Below, piece after piece: positions 26,060 through 33,061 of a DNA stretch of 45,019 nt. The stretch is from Solirubrobacterales bacterium (GTDB lineage: Bacteria > Actinomycetota > Thermoleophilia > Solirubrobacterales > Solirubrobacteraceae): the NCBI GenBank assembly GCA_003244205.1, contig QHBW01000055.1, positions 1 to 45,019 on the forward strand. Reading direction: 5' to 3'. A model generated the notes under the pieces. It did no database searches. It saw nothing but the letters and a program-made list of their open reading frames with translations, and was not told where the DNA came from. The translations under genes and the position numbers were made by a program. Within the stretch, counting starts at the first letter, position 1, and every line of letters starts with the position of its first letter.

Positions 26060-27025
26060 CTAACCCGCCGCCGTGCTCCCCGCCCCTGCCCCCGGCAGAC
26101 CGGCGACCCCGCAGCCCCGACCGCCGGCGCGGACCTGGGCCTCCGACGGCGGATCGGTCGCGAACAGCTCGGGCAGCGTCACCGAGCGCAGGTGGCGGCG
26201 ATGGAGCTCGGGCAGCAGCGTGGTGAGCGCCCGGATCGTCTGGCCGCGGTTCTCGTGGAAGAGGATGATCGCGCCTGGGCGCAGCGCCTGCTCGGCGTTG
26301 TGGGTGATGCCGGCGTAGTTGGCGCCCAGCGAGTCGGCCGAGTCCTGGGTCCAGATGATCGTCAGCAGGTTGAGACTCTTGGCGGTCTGCAGGACGGTGG
26401 GGCTCATCGCCCCGTAGGGCGGACGGAAGAGGTGGACCGGCTGACCGGAGTCCTGCTCGATCTTCTGCTTGGTGCGCGCGAGCTCCGAGCTGATCTGGGT
26501 CGCGGGGAGGGCGGGCAGCACCGGGTGGGTGTAGCTGTGATCGCCGATCGCCGCCACCTTCAGCTCGGCGGACAAGTAGCCCGGATAGCTGTCCATGCTT
26601 CGTCCCACGACGAAGAAGGTCGCGCGTTCGTGCGCCTGAGACAGCTTCCTGATGGCCAGGCGGGTGTAGGGACCGGGGCCGTCGTCGAAGGTGAAGGCAA
26701 GCTCGTTGCCGCGCGTCCCTCCGCAGTAGATCGGCAGCGCGAGCGCAGCGAGGCGCTGGATCGTCGCATCGCCTTTGGCGAGCAGCGCTGCGTTTTGCGC
26801 GCGCGCCCCAGCGCGGCCGCGGGAGAGAGGGTTAGCGGAGGACGACCCGCCCGCCGACCCGCCGCTGGCTCCGCGACCACCGCCACTCCCACCGATCAGC
26901 GCGATCGCGGCGACAACGACGGCGCCGGCAGCGACCACGACGCCTGCCAGCACCAAGCGACGGCGGCGCAGCTGCGCCCGCTGCGCCGCTCGGCGCGCGG
27001 CGATGTGCGCTGGCGGCTCGACCAC
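26060..27025 (-). CDS. Membrane-anchored polysaccharide deacetylase (NodB domain)
   Basis: A 321-residue protein with a basic N-terminus, one membrane helix (about residues 22-45), a Gly/Ser linker and a NodB-homology domain. All five deacetylase motifs are visible: AFTFDDGPG, HSYTHP, RPPYGAM, a QDSADS variant of motif 4 and IILFHEN. Family members remove N- or O-acetyl groups from cell-wall or extracellular glycans. GTG 27025 is chosen: TACACT (minus strand, 27037-27032) ends 6 bases before it, giving a leaderless mRNA, and the Crp palindrome overlaps the matching -35 region. It precedes the secreted hydrolase by 26 bases. Confidence 0.9.
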   Translation of the reverse strand: MVEPPAHIAARRAAQRAQLRRRRLVLAGVVVAAGAVVVAAIALIGGSGGGRGASGGSAGGSSSANPLSRGRAGARAQNAALLAKGDATIQRLAALALPIYCGGTRGNELAFTFDDGPGPYTRLAIRKLSQAHERATFFVVGRSMDSYPGYLSAELKVAAIGDHSYTHPVLPALPATQISSELARTKQKIEQDSGQPVHLFRPPYGAMSPTVLQTAKSLNLLTIIWTQDSADSLGANYAGITHNAEQALRPGAIILFHENRGQTIRALTTLLPELHRRHLRSVTLPELFATDPPSEAQVRAGGRGCGVAGLPGAGAGSTAAG

Positions 27026-27027
27026 GC

Positions 27028-27777
27028 GTGCAGTGTAGAAGTGGACGCTCGATCTGTGATACTCGTCACACAATCGCTGCGACGACCCAAGACAACGTCT
27101 CCCTGCTCGCCGCCGTTCCGGCATTCGCACCGCTCCCGCGCGAGGATCTCGAGCGCGTCTACGAGGTAGCGGTGCCCCGCCACTTCGAACCCGGACAGAT
27201 TGTCTTCCGGGAGGGCGACGACTCCGACACCTGTTACGTGATCCGCGCTGGCCACGCCTGCGCCGTGCGCGAGCACACCGACGGGCGAACGCTGACGCTG
27301 GCGCGCTTCGGGCCCGGCGAGATCTTCGGCGAGCTGGCGATGTTCGACGATGAGCGCCGCTCCGCCACGATCGAGGCGATCGACGCCGTCGACGCGCTGG
27401 CCATCCTGGGCGCAGACATGCGACGACTGATGCGCGAGCATCCAGACATCGCCGTGAAGCTCGTGATCGCCCTCGGCCGCCGGCTGCGTGAGGCCAACTC
27501 GCGGCTCGCGCTGCAGTCCTTCTCGACAGTGCAGAGCCGCGTGGCGACCGTCGTGGCTGAGCTGGTGCGCCAGGCTCGCAGCGAGAGCGCGAGCGACGGC
27601 GACAGCGGCCCGGTTGAGATCACCGCGACCCAGGCCGAGCTCGCCCAGCTGGCCGGGTCATCGCGCGAGTCGGCGAGCCGCTTCCTTGCCGTGCTCGAGC
27701 GTGCCGGGGTCATCGCCCAGGGTCGTGGACGGCTGATCGTCAACGACGTCGAGGCGCTCGGGCGCTATGTCTACTGA
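27028..27777 (+). CDS. Crp/Fnr-family transcriptional regulator
   Basis: A regulator of up to 249 residues with a cyclic-nucleotide-binding domain (about residues 25-140; FREGDDSDTCYVI, then FGELAMFDDERRSATIEA) and a C-terminal winged helix (EITATQAELAQLAGSSRESASRFL). The phosphate-binding cassette has GELAMFDDERRSAT, where the key Arg and Ser-Ala-Thr agree with cAMP-binding members. The start is uncertain: the only in-frame GTG (27028) lies upstream of the Crp palindrome and only 2 bases from the opposite gene's start, while after the palindrome there is an ATC at 27073 but no ATG/GTG until 27172, too late for the domain. Autoregulation is likely. Confidence 0.87.
   Translation: MQCRSGRSICDTRHTIAATTQDNVSLLAAVPAFAPLPREDLERVYEVAVPRHFEPGQIVFREGDDSDTCYVIRAGHACAVREHTDGRTLTLARFGPGEIFGELAMFDDERRSATIEAIDAVDALAILGADMRRLMREHPDIAVKLVIALGRRLREANSRLALQSFSTVQSRVATVVAELVRQARSESASDGDSGPVEITATQAELAQLAGSSRESASRFLAVLERAGVIAQGRGRLIVNDVEALGRYVY
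27055..27070. promoter_or_regulatory. Consensus Crp/GlxR-type palindrome
   Basis: TGTGATACTCGTCACA matches TGTGA-N6-TCACA at all ten specified positions. It lies in the divergent region between the deacetylase gene (30 bases upstream of its GTG) and the Crp-family gene. It covers the likely -35 region of the deacetylase, so binding could repress or activate it, and could give autoregulation of the Crp-like gene. Confidence 0.75.
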
Positions 27778-27803
27778 CCGCGAGAGCGGGTTCTCGGCGC
27801 AAG

Positions 27804-28244
27804 ATGGCCGCTGACCGAGGGGAGGAGTTCTCAGCCGGCGGCGTCGTGGTCCGCGATGGAGAGGTGGTTGTGATCGTCCCGACACGTCGGGCGGCCGACG
27901 GAGAGCGGGTGCTGGGCTTGCCCAAGGGGCACCTCAGCGCTGCCGAAAGCGCGCCCCAAGCGGCGCAGCGCGAGCTACTCGAGGAGACCGGGATCCGGGG
28001 CGAGCTGGTCGGCGAGCTCGGCGACGTCAGCTACTCCTATCAGCGCAAGCGCAAGCGCATTCCCAAGCGCGTGCGCTTCTATCTGTTCGCCTACCGCGAG
28101 GGGAGCACCGAGGACCACGACCACGAGGTCGAGGAGGCGCGCTGGATGCCGCTGGAGCAGGCCGTCGAGGAGCTCACGTATCCCGCGGAACGGGAGATCG
28201 TCAGGCGAGCGATGGAGCGCAGCCGAGGCGCTGCCGACCGATAG
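27804..28244 (+). CDS. Nudix hydrolase
   Basis: A 146-residue Nudix enzyme. The Nudix box is complete: G at the start of GHLSAAE, then REL and LEETGI, fitting Gx5Ex7REUxEExGU at about residues 41-63. It would hydrolyse a nucleoside diphosphate linked to another group; the short form with a Lys/Arg-rich stretch (QRKRKRIPKRVRF) resembles MutT/diadenosine-polyphosphate type enzymes, but specificity is not determined. It lies 26 bases after the Crp-like gene on the same strand, and its stop TAG is part of a TAGGCT hexamer that may serve the next gene as a -10. Confidence 0.9.
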   Translation: MAADRGEEFSAGGVVVRDGEVVVIVPTRRAADGERVLGLPKGHLSAAESAPQAAQRELLEETGIRGELVGELGDVSYSYQRKRKRIPKRVRFYLFAYREGSTEDHDHEVEEARWMPLEQAVEELTYPAEREIVRRAMERSRGAADR

Positions 28245-28254
28245 GCTGGGCCGG

Positions 28255-28653
28255 ATGCGCGTGCTCAACTTCTACTCGGCCGTCTTCGCCGACCAGCTCC
28301 GCAACGGGCGCAAGACCGCGACGATCCGCCTCGGCGACAAGTCGATGAAGTACTACAAGAACGAGTGCGTACTCGTCACCGTCGGCTACCAGCACTCCCC
28401 CCGCGAGCGGATCTTCCAGGCCGTTATCGACCAGGTCGAGGTCAAGCGCGTGCGCGAGCTCTCCCCCCGCGACATCGAGCACGACAACCCGGAGTTTCGC
28501 CGTGTTGAGGAGCTCGTCCACTTCCTCGAGCAGATCTACGGTCGCAAGGTGTCCGTCGACGACCACGTCACCGTCGTGCGCTTCTCCCAGATCCTCGACC
28601 CCCCGCCCGAGCTCGCCCACCGGCTCAGCGGCCAGGCGGGGACGCAGAACTAA
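28255..28653 (+). CDS. ASCH-domain protein
   Basis: A 132-residue protein. The segment NGRKTATIRLGDKS near residues 17-30 and the following beta strands (ECVLVTVGYQ, FQAVIDQVEVKRVREL) are characteristic of the ASCH domain, a PUA-like fold linked to RNA binding or nucleotide-related enzymes. A function cannot be assigned. The ATG at 28255 follows TAGGCT (28242-28247) by 7 bases with no ribosome site, consistent with a leaderless transcript. Its stop overlaps by 4 bases the 3' end of the convergent ferredoxin gene (28650). Confidence 0.83.
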   Translation: MRVLNFYSAVFADQLRNGRKTATIRLGDKSMKYYKNECVLVTVGYQHSPRERIFQAVIDQVEVKRVRELSPRDIEHDNPEFRRVEELVHFLEQIYGRKVSVDDHVTVVRFSQILDPPPELAHRLSGQAGTQN

Positions 28654-28856
28654 CGCGGCTCGCGCTCGAGCAGCAGCGCCAGCGTCGGGCATGCCTCGGC
28701 GGCGCGCCTTGCATGTGCCATCAGTTCGCGCGGCACCGGACGGCCATCGACGATCGGGTAGCCCCAGTCGTCCAGGTGGATGCGCTCCGGCAGCAGCTCG
28801 GCGCAGAGCCCGTGGGCTTCGCAGGTGATCGGGTTGACGCGGATGTGGACGCTCAT
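28650..28856 (-). CDS. Small ferredoxin, P450-type ([3Fe-4S]-like)
   Basis: A 68-residue ferredoxin with three cysteines in the pattern CEAHGLC...ACP. A histidine occupies the position where [4Fe-4S] ferredoxins have the second cysteine (C-x2-H-x2-C), the arrangement seen in actinobacterial ferredoxins that carry a [3Fe-4S] or variant cluster and often serve cytochrome P450s. No P450 is in this window; instead it is the last gene of a redox operon, so the NuoF-like protein is its likely electron donor. The ATG at 28856 overlaps that gene's stop (ATGA). Upstream residues in the open frame belong to the neighbouring gene. Confidence 0.87.
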   Translation of the reverse strand: MSVHIRVNPITCEAHGLCAELLPERIHLDDWGYPIVDGRPVPRELMAHARRAAEACPTLALLLEREPR

Positions 28857-30145
28857 CGCGTGAGCGCCGGGGTTGGGCCGATCGGAAGGCTTGGCGGCGC
28901 CAAGCACGCGTCGCAGGGGCCGTGTCGCATGTGATCGTCAAACTCCGCGGCGAACACCCGCAGGGAGCTCGAGAGGAAGCGCACCGCGCCATCGGGGTGC
29001 CGGCACGCGCCGCGGCCGGCGATGTCGGCGCCCCAAGCCGTGAGCTGATTGACAGCGTGGAGGTCGGCGCTGCCGTCGGCGATCGCGCGCGCCTTCGCGG
29101 CGATCGCGGCGAGACCGTGGACACAGGGTCCGCACTGACCGGTGCTCTCTCCGGCCAGATAGCCGAGCACCCGCGCGACCTCCGACACGCTGCACGCATC
29201 CGCGCCCAGGGCCACCACGGCGCCCGCGCCGACACTGGCGCCTGCGTGGGCCAGGCTCTCGTTGTCGAGCCCGGTCTCCATCGCGATGTCACCGGACACC
29301 CAGGAGCCGAAATAGCCGCCGACGAGCACGGCCCGCGGCGAACCTGAGCGCTCCCCGAGCAGCGCGCCGAGCGGCGTTCCGCTCTCGATCTCCCAGACGC
29401 CCGGACGCTCGACCGCACCGCTCACGGTGGCCAGCAACGATCCCGGATGGCCCGCCGTTCCAAGCGCGCGGAACCAGGCCGGACCGTGACGAATGATGAG
29501 CGCGACGTGCGCGAGCGTCTCGACGTTGCTCACCAGCGTGGGACGCCGCTCGACGCCGCGCTCGAACGGCCGCGGAGGGATGAACGTGGGCACCGCGGGC
29601 CCGCCGTTGAGCGCCTGGACGAGCGCGCTCTCCTCGCCGGTGACGAAGCGATCCGGCACGCTCACAACCTCGACCGAGGCGCCGTCGGGCCGGTGCTGCG
29701 CGCGCTCGGTCACGGCCTGGCCCACCGCTCGCTGCGCTCTGCGCCCGTCGTCGCCGTCGGGCACCGTGACGATCACCCGGCGAGCGCCGACCCCGCGGGC
29801 AACGAGCGCGGCGCCGTCGAGCACGAGGTGGGGGACGCGCTCCAGCAGGAAGCGGTCCTTGACGCTGACCGGCTCGCCCTCGGCGCCGTTGACGACCACG
29901 ATCGGACGCCCGCCCACGCGCGAGCGATTGGCGATCACCGCGCGCATTTTCTCGGCGGTCGGGAAAGCGGCGCCGCCGCGCCCTCGCAGCCCGGCGTCGG
30001 CGATCGCCTCGACGATCGCGTGCGGATCGCTGGTCGCCAGCTCGCCGCGCAGCTGAAGGTGCTCTGCGAGCGTCATCGTGCCTTCACCGCGCGCTTGCAG
30101 CAGCAGGCGCGGCAGGCGCGTGGCGTCGTTGGGTCCGCTGTTCAT
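28853..30145 (-). CDS. NuoF-like NADH/FMN iron-sulfur flavoprotein
   Basis: A 430-residue homolog of complex I subunit NuoF. GLRGRGGAAFPTAEK (about residues 52-66) is the FMN/NADH glycine-rich loop, NGAEGEPVSVKDR matches the second flavin motif, RFVTGEESALV the third, and an SLBB-type region follows. The cluster motif reads ESTGQCGPC instead of ESCGxCxPC, so the first Cys ligand is Thr, while the distal Cys (GRGACRHPDG) remains. An extra CDAC motif lies near the C-terminus. No NuoE or other complex I genes are nearby. It overlaps both neighbours by ATGA, so it is likely an electron-input module of the redox operon. Confidence 0.85.
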   Translation of the reverse strand: MNSGPNDATRLPRLLLQARGEGTMTLAEHLQLRGELATSDPHAIVEAIADAGLRGRGGAAFPTAEKMRAVIANRSRVGGRPIVVVNGAEGEPVSVKDRFLLERVPHLVLDGAALVARGVGARRVIVTVPDGDDGRRAQRAVGQAVTERAQHRPDGASVEVVSVPDRFVTGEESALVQALNGGPAVPTFIPPRPFERGVERRPTLVSNVETLAHVALIIRHGPAWFRALGTAGHPGSLLATVSGAVERPGVWEIESGTPLGALLGERSGSPRAVLVGGYFGSWVSGDIAMETGLDNESLAHAGASVGAGAVVALGADACSVSEVARVLGYLAGESTGQCGPCVHGLAAIAAKARAIADGSADLHAVNQLTAWGADIAGRGACRHPDGAVRFLSSSLRVFAAEFDDHMRHGPCDACLAPPSLPIGPTPALTR

Positions 30146-31284
30146 CGGACTCCCTGCGCAGGCGCAACGCTGAGCGTCCCCTGCACGGTGCCCCCACCGG
30201 CCCCGGTGTTGGCAAGCGCGATCTTGGCGTCAAGCGTGGGGGCTCCGGCGGCACTCAGGCGAGCGCTGAGCTGGCTTCCGTTGAGCGCCGTCACCGGGCC
30301 GCGATAGATCGATGGTTGATCTGTGGTGCCAAGCGTCACCTGCCCACTGGACATGCTGACGCCACCCGCGGTTGGGGTGCCCTCGAGCGTGACCCCGAGC
30401 TGGCGGCTGCCAGCCCCACCGACCGCCAGCGAGAGCCTCAGCAGCGCGAGCCCGTTGGGGGCCTGCTGCTGGCTGATGCTTCCGCTCAAACTGGCCGTGA
30501 ACGAGCCCGCGGGGTCGACCTGCTGGGCGCCACCCGACGTCGAGGGGACCGACACCGCCGTCGCGCCCGAGGAGGAGGAGCGTGCGGCAGCGGGACGAGC
30601 GAAGGCCGTGAGCAGAGCGAGCGGCGTTCCCGCCTTGCGCGCCCAGCCCTTGGCCAGCGGCCCAGTCGGCATCCAGGCCACGAGCGCGACCGTGGCGACG
30701 CCGGTGAGGCCCAGCGCCCAGCCGCGCGCCAGCGGCGGGACGCCAGCGCGCCGCGAGACGCGAACGACGACGGCGACGATCACGGCGGCGAGACAGAGGG
30801 CGCTGAGCGCCAGCAGCCAGGCCTGGTTTGCGTCGGTCCCCGTGCCCACGGTGTGCAGCAGCGCCACCGGCCAGGAGGCGTACGCCGACCAGTGCACGAT
30901 CCGCCACGTCCGGTAGCCGATGCGCTGGCGCAAGAGGCTGGTGACCGCGATCGCGATCATGAGGTCGAAGGCGACCGCACCGAGACCGAGCCAGAAGGGC
31001 CGGTAGCTGCCGAGGAAGGGGATGATCGCGTCGATCAGGCTGATCGACGCGAATCCGTCGAGCACCGACGTGAGGATGTGCACGACGAGGAAGACGATCG
31101 CCAGCAGGGAGGCGTAGCGGTGCACGGCGTCGAGCACGAAGCGCGGCCACCGACTCCCTTCGAAGCGCCGCACCTCGAGCACGCCAAGGACAACGCTCAC
31201 CGTCAGGAGCAGCAGGGCAACCGTGCCGCTGCCGCGGGTCAGGTACCACAGCGCCCGCCCCGAGGAGGCGACAGCGAGGGTCAT
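30142..31284 (-). CDS. Ferric-reductase-like bis-heme membrane protein with C-terminal outer domain
   Basis: A 380-residue protein with six predicted membrane helices (about residues 10-225) and a 150-residue Gly/Ser/Ala-rich beta domain. Helix 2 has His55 and His69, helix 4 has His131 and His144, the two pairs expected for two stacked b hemes in the ferric reductase/NOX family. Basic residues cluster in loops 1-2, 3-4 and 5-6, placing both ends outside the cytoplasm. The usual cytosolic FAD/NAD domain is missing, so electrons must come from separate proteins, plausibly the ferredoxin or the NuoF-like product. SSGAT follows helix 6. ATG 31284 overlaps the apbE stop. Confidence 0.83.
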   Translation of the reverse strand: MTLAVASSGRALWYLTRGSGTVALLLLTVSVVLGVLEVRRFEGSRWPRFVLDAVHRYASLLAIVFLVVHILTSVLDGFASISLIDAIIPFLGSYRPFWLGLGAVAFDLMIAIAVTSLLRQRIGYRTWRIVHWSAYASWPVALLHTVGTGTDANQAWLLALSALCLAAVIVAVVVRVSRRAGVPPLARGWALGLTGVATVALVAWMPTGPLAKGWARKAGTPLALLTAFARPAAARSSSSGATAVSVPSTSGGAQQVDPAGSFTASLSGSISQQQAPNGLALLRLSLAVGGAGSRQLGVTLEGTPTAGGVSMSSGQVTLGTTDQPSIYRGPVTALNGSQLSARLSAAGAPTLDAKIALANTGAGGGTVQGTLSVAPAQGVR

Positions 31285-32276
31285 GCTGCCGCCTCGATCC
31301 GCTCCGTCGATGACCGGGGCGGAGCCGATGACGGGGGAGGCTCCGGCCATGCGCCGGCGAGCACGACGACGCCGTCACCCCACACCAGGCGGGCCGGCAG
31401 CCCGAGCTCCGCCAACCACGTGGGCGCCGCTTCGCCCCGCACGATCGCGGCGGTGCTGGCCGTGTTCGCGTCGACGCACGACGCGGCCGCCACGCTGACG
31501 GTGCGCCAGACCTCCTGCGCCGGTTGGCTGGTCGCGGGATCGATGATGTGGTGCATCTGGCGTGAGCCAGCGTGCCAGCGGCGGACCGTGGTGCTTGACG
31601 TGGCGATCCCTCCGCTCTGGATCGAGACCGTCTGACCGGGCGCGGAGAAGGGCGCCGCGTGGTCGTCGGTGACGCGAACGGGCCAGCCCCCGGATGGCGC
31701 AGGCCCAGCGACTGCGAGGTCGCCGCCGAGGTTGACGAGCGCGCTGACGGACAGCTCGTCCCAGACCGCCTGCGCCGCGCGGTCCGCCGCGAACGCCTTC
31801 GCGGTCGCGCCGAGGTCGAGCTGCACCCCGGCAGGGATGCGCACGCGTCCGCTGTCGAGGCGAAGCTCGACGACGCGCCAGCCAGCGACGCGTTCGACGC
31901 GCACCTGCGGTGATCGCGGCGGCCATTCCGCAGCCTCCACGGTGGGCGCCAGCTGGGCGAAGTCGCGGTCGTATCCGCACAGCGCGAGCGCCTGCCCGAC
32001 GGTCGGGTCCAGGTCTCCGTCGGTCACGCGGGCGGCACGCAGCGCGGCTGCGAGCACCTCGGCGAAGAGCGCGCTGACAGGGACAAATCGGCCCGCGGCG
32101 CCGTTGACGCGGGCGAGCTCCGAGTCGCTGCGAAAACGGCTGGCCACGAGGTCGATCGCCTCGAGCTCGCGTTCCAGTAGCGCGCGGGCCGCGGGCAGGG
32201 CGAGCGGGTCCGTCACCTCCAGGCTGGCCGTCGTACCGAGCGCGCGCCACGAGACGCTGGCTCGCGCAGCGCTCAC
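31281..32276 (-). CDS. apbE: ApbE-like FAD:protein FMN transferase
   Basis: A 331-residue member of the ApbE family, which covalently attaches FMN from FAD to a Thr or Ser in a target protein. Recognisable blocks are LGTTASLEV at the start, DGDLDPTVG, DLGATAKAFAADRA, VNLGGDLAVAG, SGGIATSS and HHIIDPATSQPA, then ASCVDANTAST. No signal peptide or lipobox precedes the domain, unlike many ApbE proteins that work outside the cytoplasm. GTG 32276 overlaps the preceding stop (GTGA). No FMN_bind gene with a clear Dxx(S/T)GAT target motif occurs in the operon. Confidence 0.88.
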   Translation of the reverse strand: MSAARASVSWRALGTTASLEVTDPLALPAARALLERELEAIDLVASRFRSDSELARVNGAAGRFVPVSALFAEVLAAALRAARVTDGDLDPTVGQALALCGYDRDFAQLAPTVEAAEWPPRSPQVRVERVAGWRVVELRLDSGRVRIPAGVQLDLGATAKAFAADRAAQAVWDELSVSALVNLGGDLAVAGPAPSGGWPVRVTDDHAAPFSAPGQTVSIQSGGIATSSTTVRRWHAGSRQMHHIIDPATSQPAQEVWRTVSVAAASCVDANTASTAAIVRGEAAPTWLAELGLPARLVWGDGVVVLAGAWPEPPPSSAPPRSSTERIEAAA

Positions 32277-32770
32277 GACCCTCCAGACACCGACCCGCTC
32301 GAGGCGCTCGAGCTCTGCGGAGCCTGCTGGGCAGCCTGCAGCTGGGCCTGCTGTTGGGCCTGCTGTTGGGCCTGCAGCTGTGCCTGCTGGTCGGCTTGCG
32401 CCTGCTGGGCCGCCGCTTGTGCCTGCTGGGTCGCTTGGGCCTGCTCGTCTGCCGTGGTCGTGGCCGCATGGCGACGGGCGGCCCGCCGGCGAGCAGCTGC
32501 GGCGCTCGAGCCCGCGGTGGCGGTTGTTTGCGTCGTCGATGCCGTGCCCGTGACCTTCGACCCCGTGGCGCCCTTGACCGAACGCCCGGGGGCCGCCTGG
32601 GCGGCGATCTCCGACAGCACGCCGGTCAAGCCAACGGCACCGGCCAGCAGCCATCCGTTCACGCTGCGCACCCGGCGCATGGCGGCGTCGCGCGCGGCTG
32701 GGCTGTGGCCGCGGCTGCCGCGCGGCGCAGGATTGACCGGCGAGCTGGGGCTGGAGGGCACGCGACTCAT
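32273..32770 (-). CDS. Single-span membrane protein with Gln/Ala-rich tail
   Basis: A 165-residue protein of unknown function. A Ser/Pro/Arg-rich N-terminus is followed by one hydrophobic helix (about residues 39-60, GWLLAGAVGLTGVLSEIAAQ), a Thr/Ala/Arg segment, and about 45 residues dominated by Gln and Ala in short repeats of the QQAQ kind, ending in a Ser/Gly tail. The tail would probably lie outside the cytoplasm. As first gene of the redox operon, overlapping apbE by GTGA, it may be a scaffold or anchor; this is inference. Q/A runs could form a coiled coil or stay disordered. I see no cofactor motif. The ATG is at 32770. Confidence 0.7.
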   Translation of the reverse strand: MSRVPSSPSSPVNPAPRGSRGHSPAARDAAMRRVRSVNGWLLAGAVGLTGVLSEIAAQAAPGRSVKGATGSKVTGTASTTQTTATAGSSAAAARRRAARRHAATTTADEQAQATQQAQAAAQQAQADQQAQLQAQQQAQQQAQLQAAQQAPQSSSASSGSVSGGS

Positions 32771-32866
32771 TGTGCTCGATATGTTTGACGCTCGGGCTAA
32801 GACACCCGTAAATCCAGCGTGAGAAGGCTCTAAGCCTGGTCATCGCCGACCCGCATCGCCCGTCTG

Positions 32867-32893
32867 CTGGCACTCGTGTTACCAGAGTGCCAA
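32867..32893 (+). promoter_or_regulatory. CIRCE operator 1 (HrcA site) upstream of groESL
   Basis: CTGGCACTC, nine bases, then GAGTGCCAA: the CIRCE layout (TTAGCACTC-N9-GAGTGCTAA) with the exact 9-base spacing. It lies upstream of the likely promoter, whose -10 is TATCAT at 32924-32929. HrcA bound here would repress groESL until heat shock. Confidence 0.88.
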
Positions 32894-32937
32894 GGCACGT
32901 TGCGGGTTTGGCATCCGATGGCCTATCATCGGGTAGG

Positions 32938-32964
32938 TTGGCACTCTCACCCCGAGAGTGCCAG
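32938..32964 (+). promoter_or_regulatory. CIRCE operator 2 (HrcA site) upstream of groESL
   Basis: TTGGCACTC, nine bases, then GAGTGCCAG. It is centred about 71 bases after the first operator and just downstream of the TATCAT -10, so it would cover the transcription start. Two HrcA sites flanking one promoter suggest tight repression. Confidence 0.9.
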
Positions 32965-33061
32965 CGGGGATCTCGTGAGTGTCGGGCGGAGCTCTCGCCC
33001 ACGGAGACTCGACGAGGCCCGGCGCAATCTGCATTCACAACCCATCGGAGGTCTTTCCCAC

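Noticed and set aside
24354-26063. Plus-strand frame of 569 residues opposite the secreted hydrolase
   Set aside because: Composition is Arg/Gly/Ala/Val with no domain, while the opposite strand has a signal peptide, GHSYGA elbow and a good ribosome site.
28650-28856. Assigning the ferredoxin to a cytochrome P450 system
   Set aside because: The three-cysteine pattern fits P450 ferredoxins, but no P450 gene is in the window and the gene overlaps a NuoF-like gene.
32273-33038. ApbE frame extended to 585 residues from 33038
   Set aside because: The extension is a shadow of the Gln-rich protein in another frame and of the groES promoter region; GTG 32276 overlaps the previous stop and begins the family fold.
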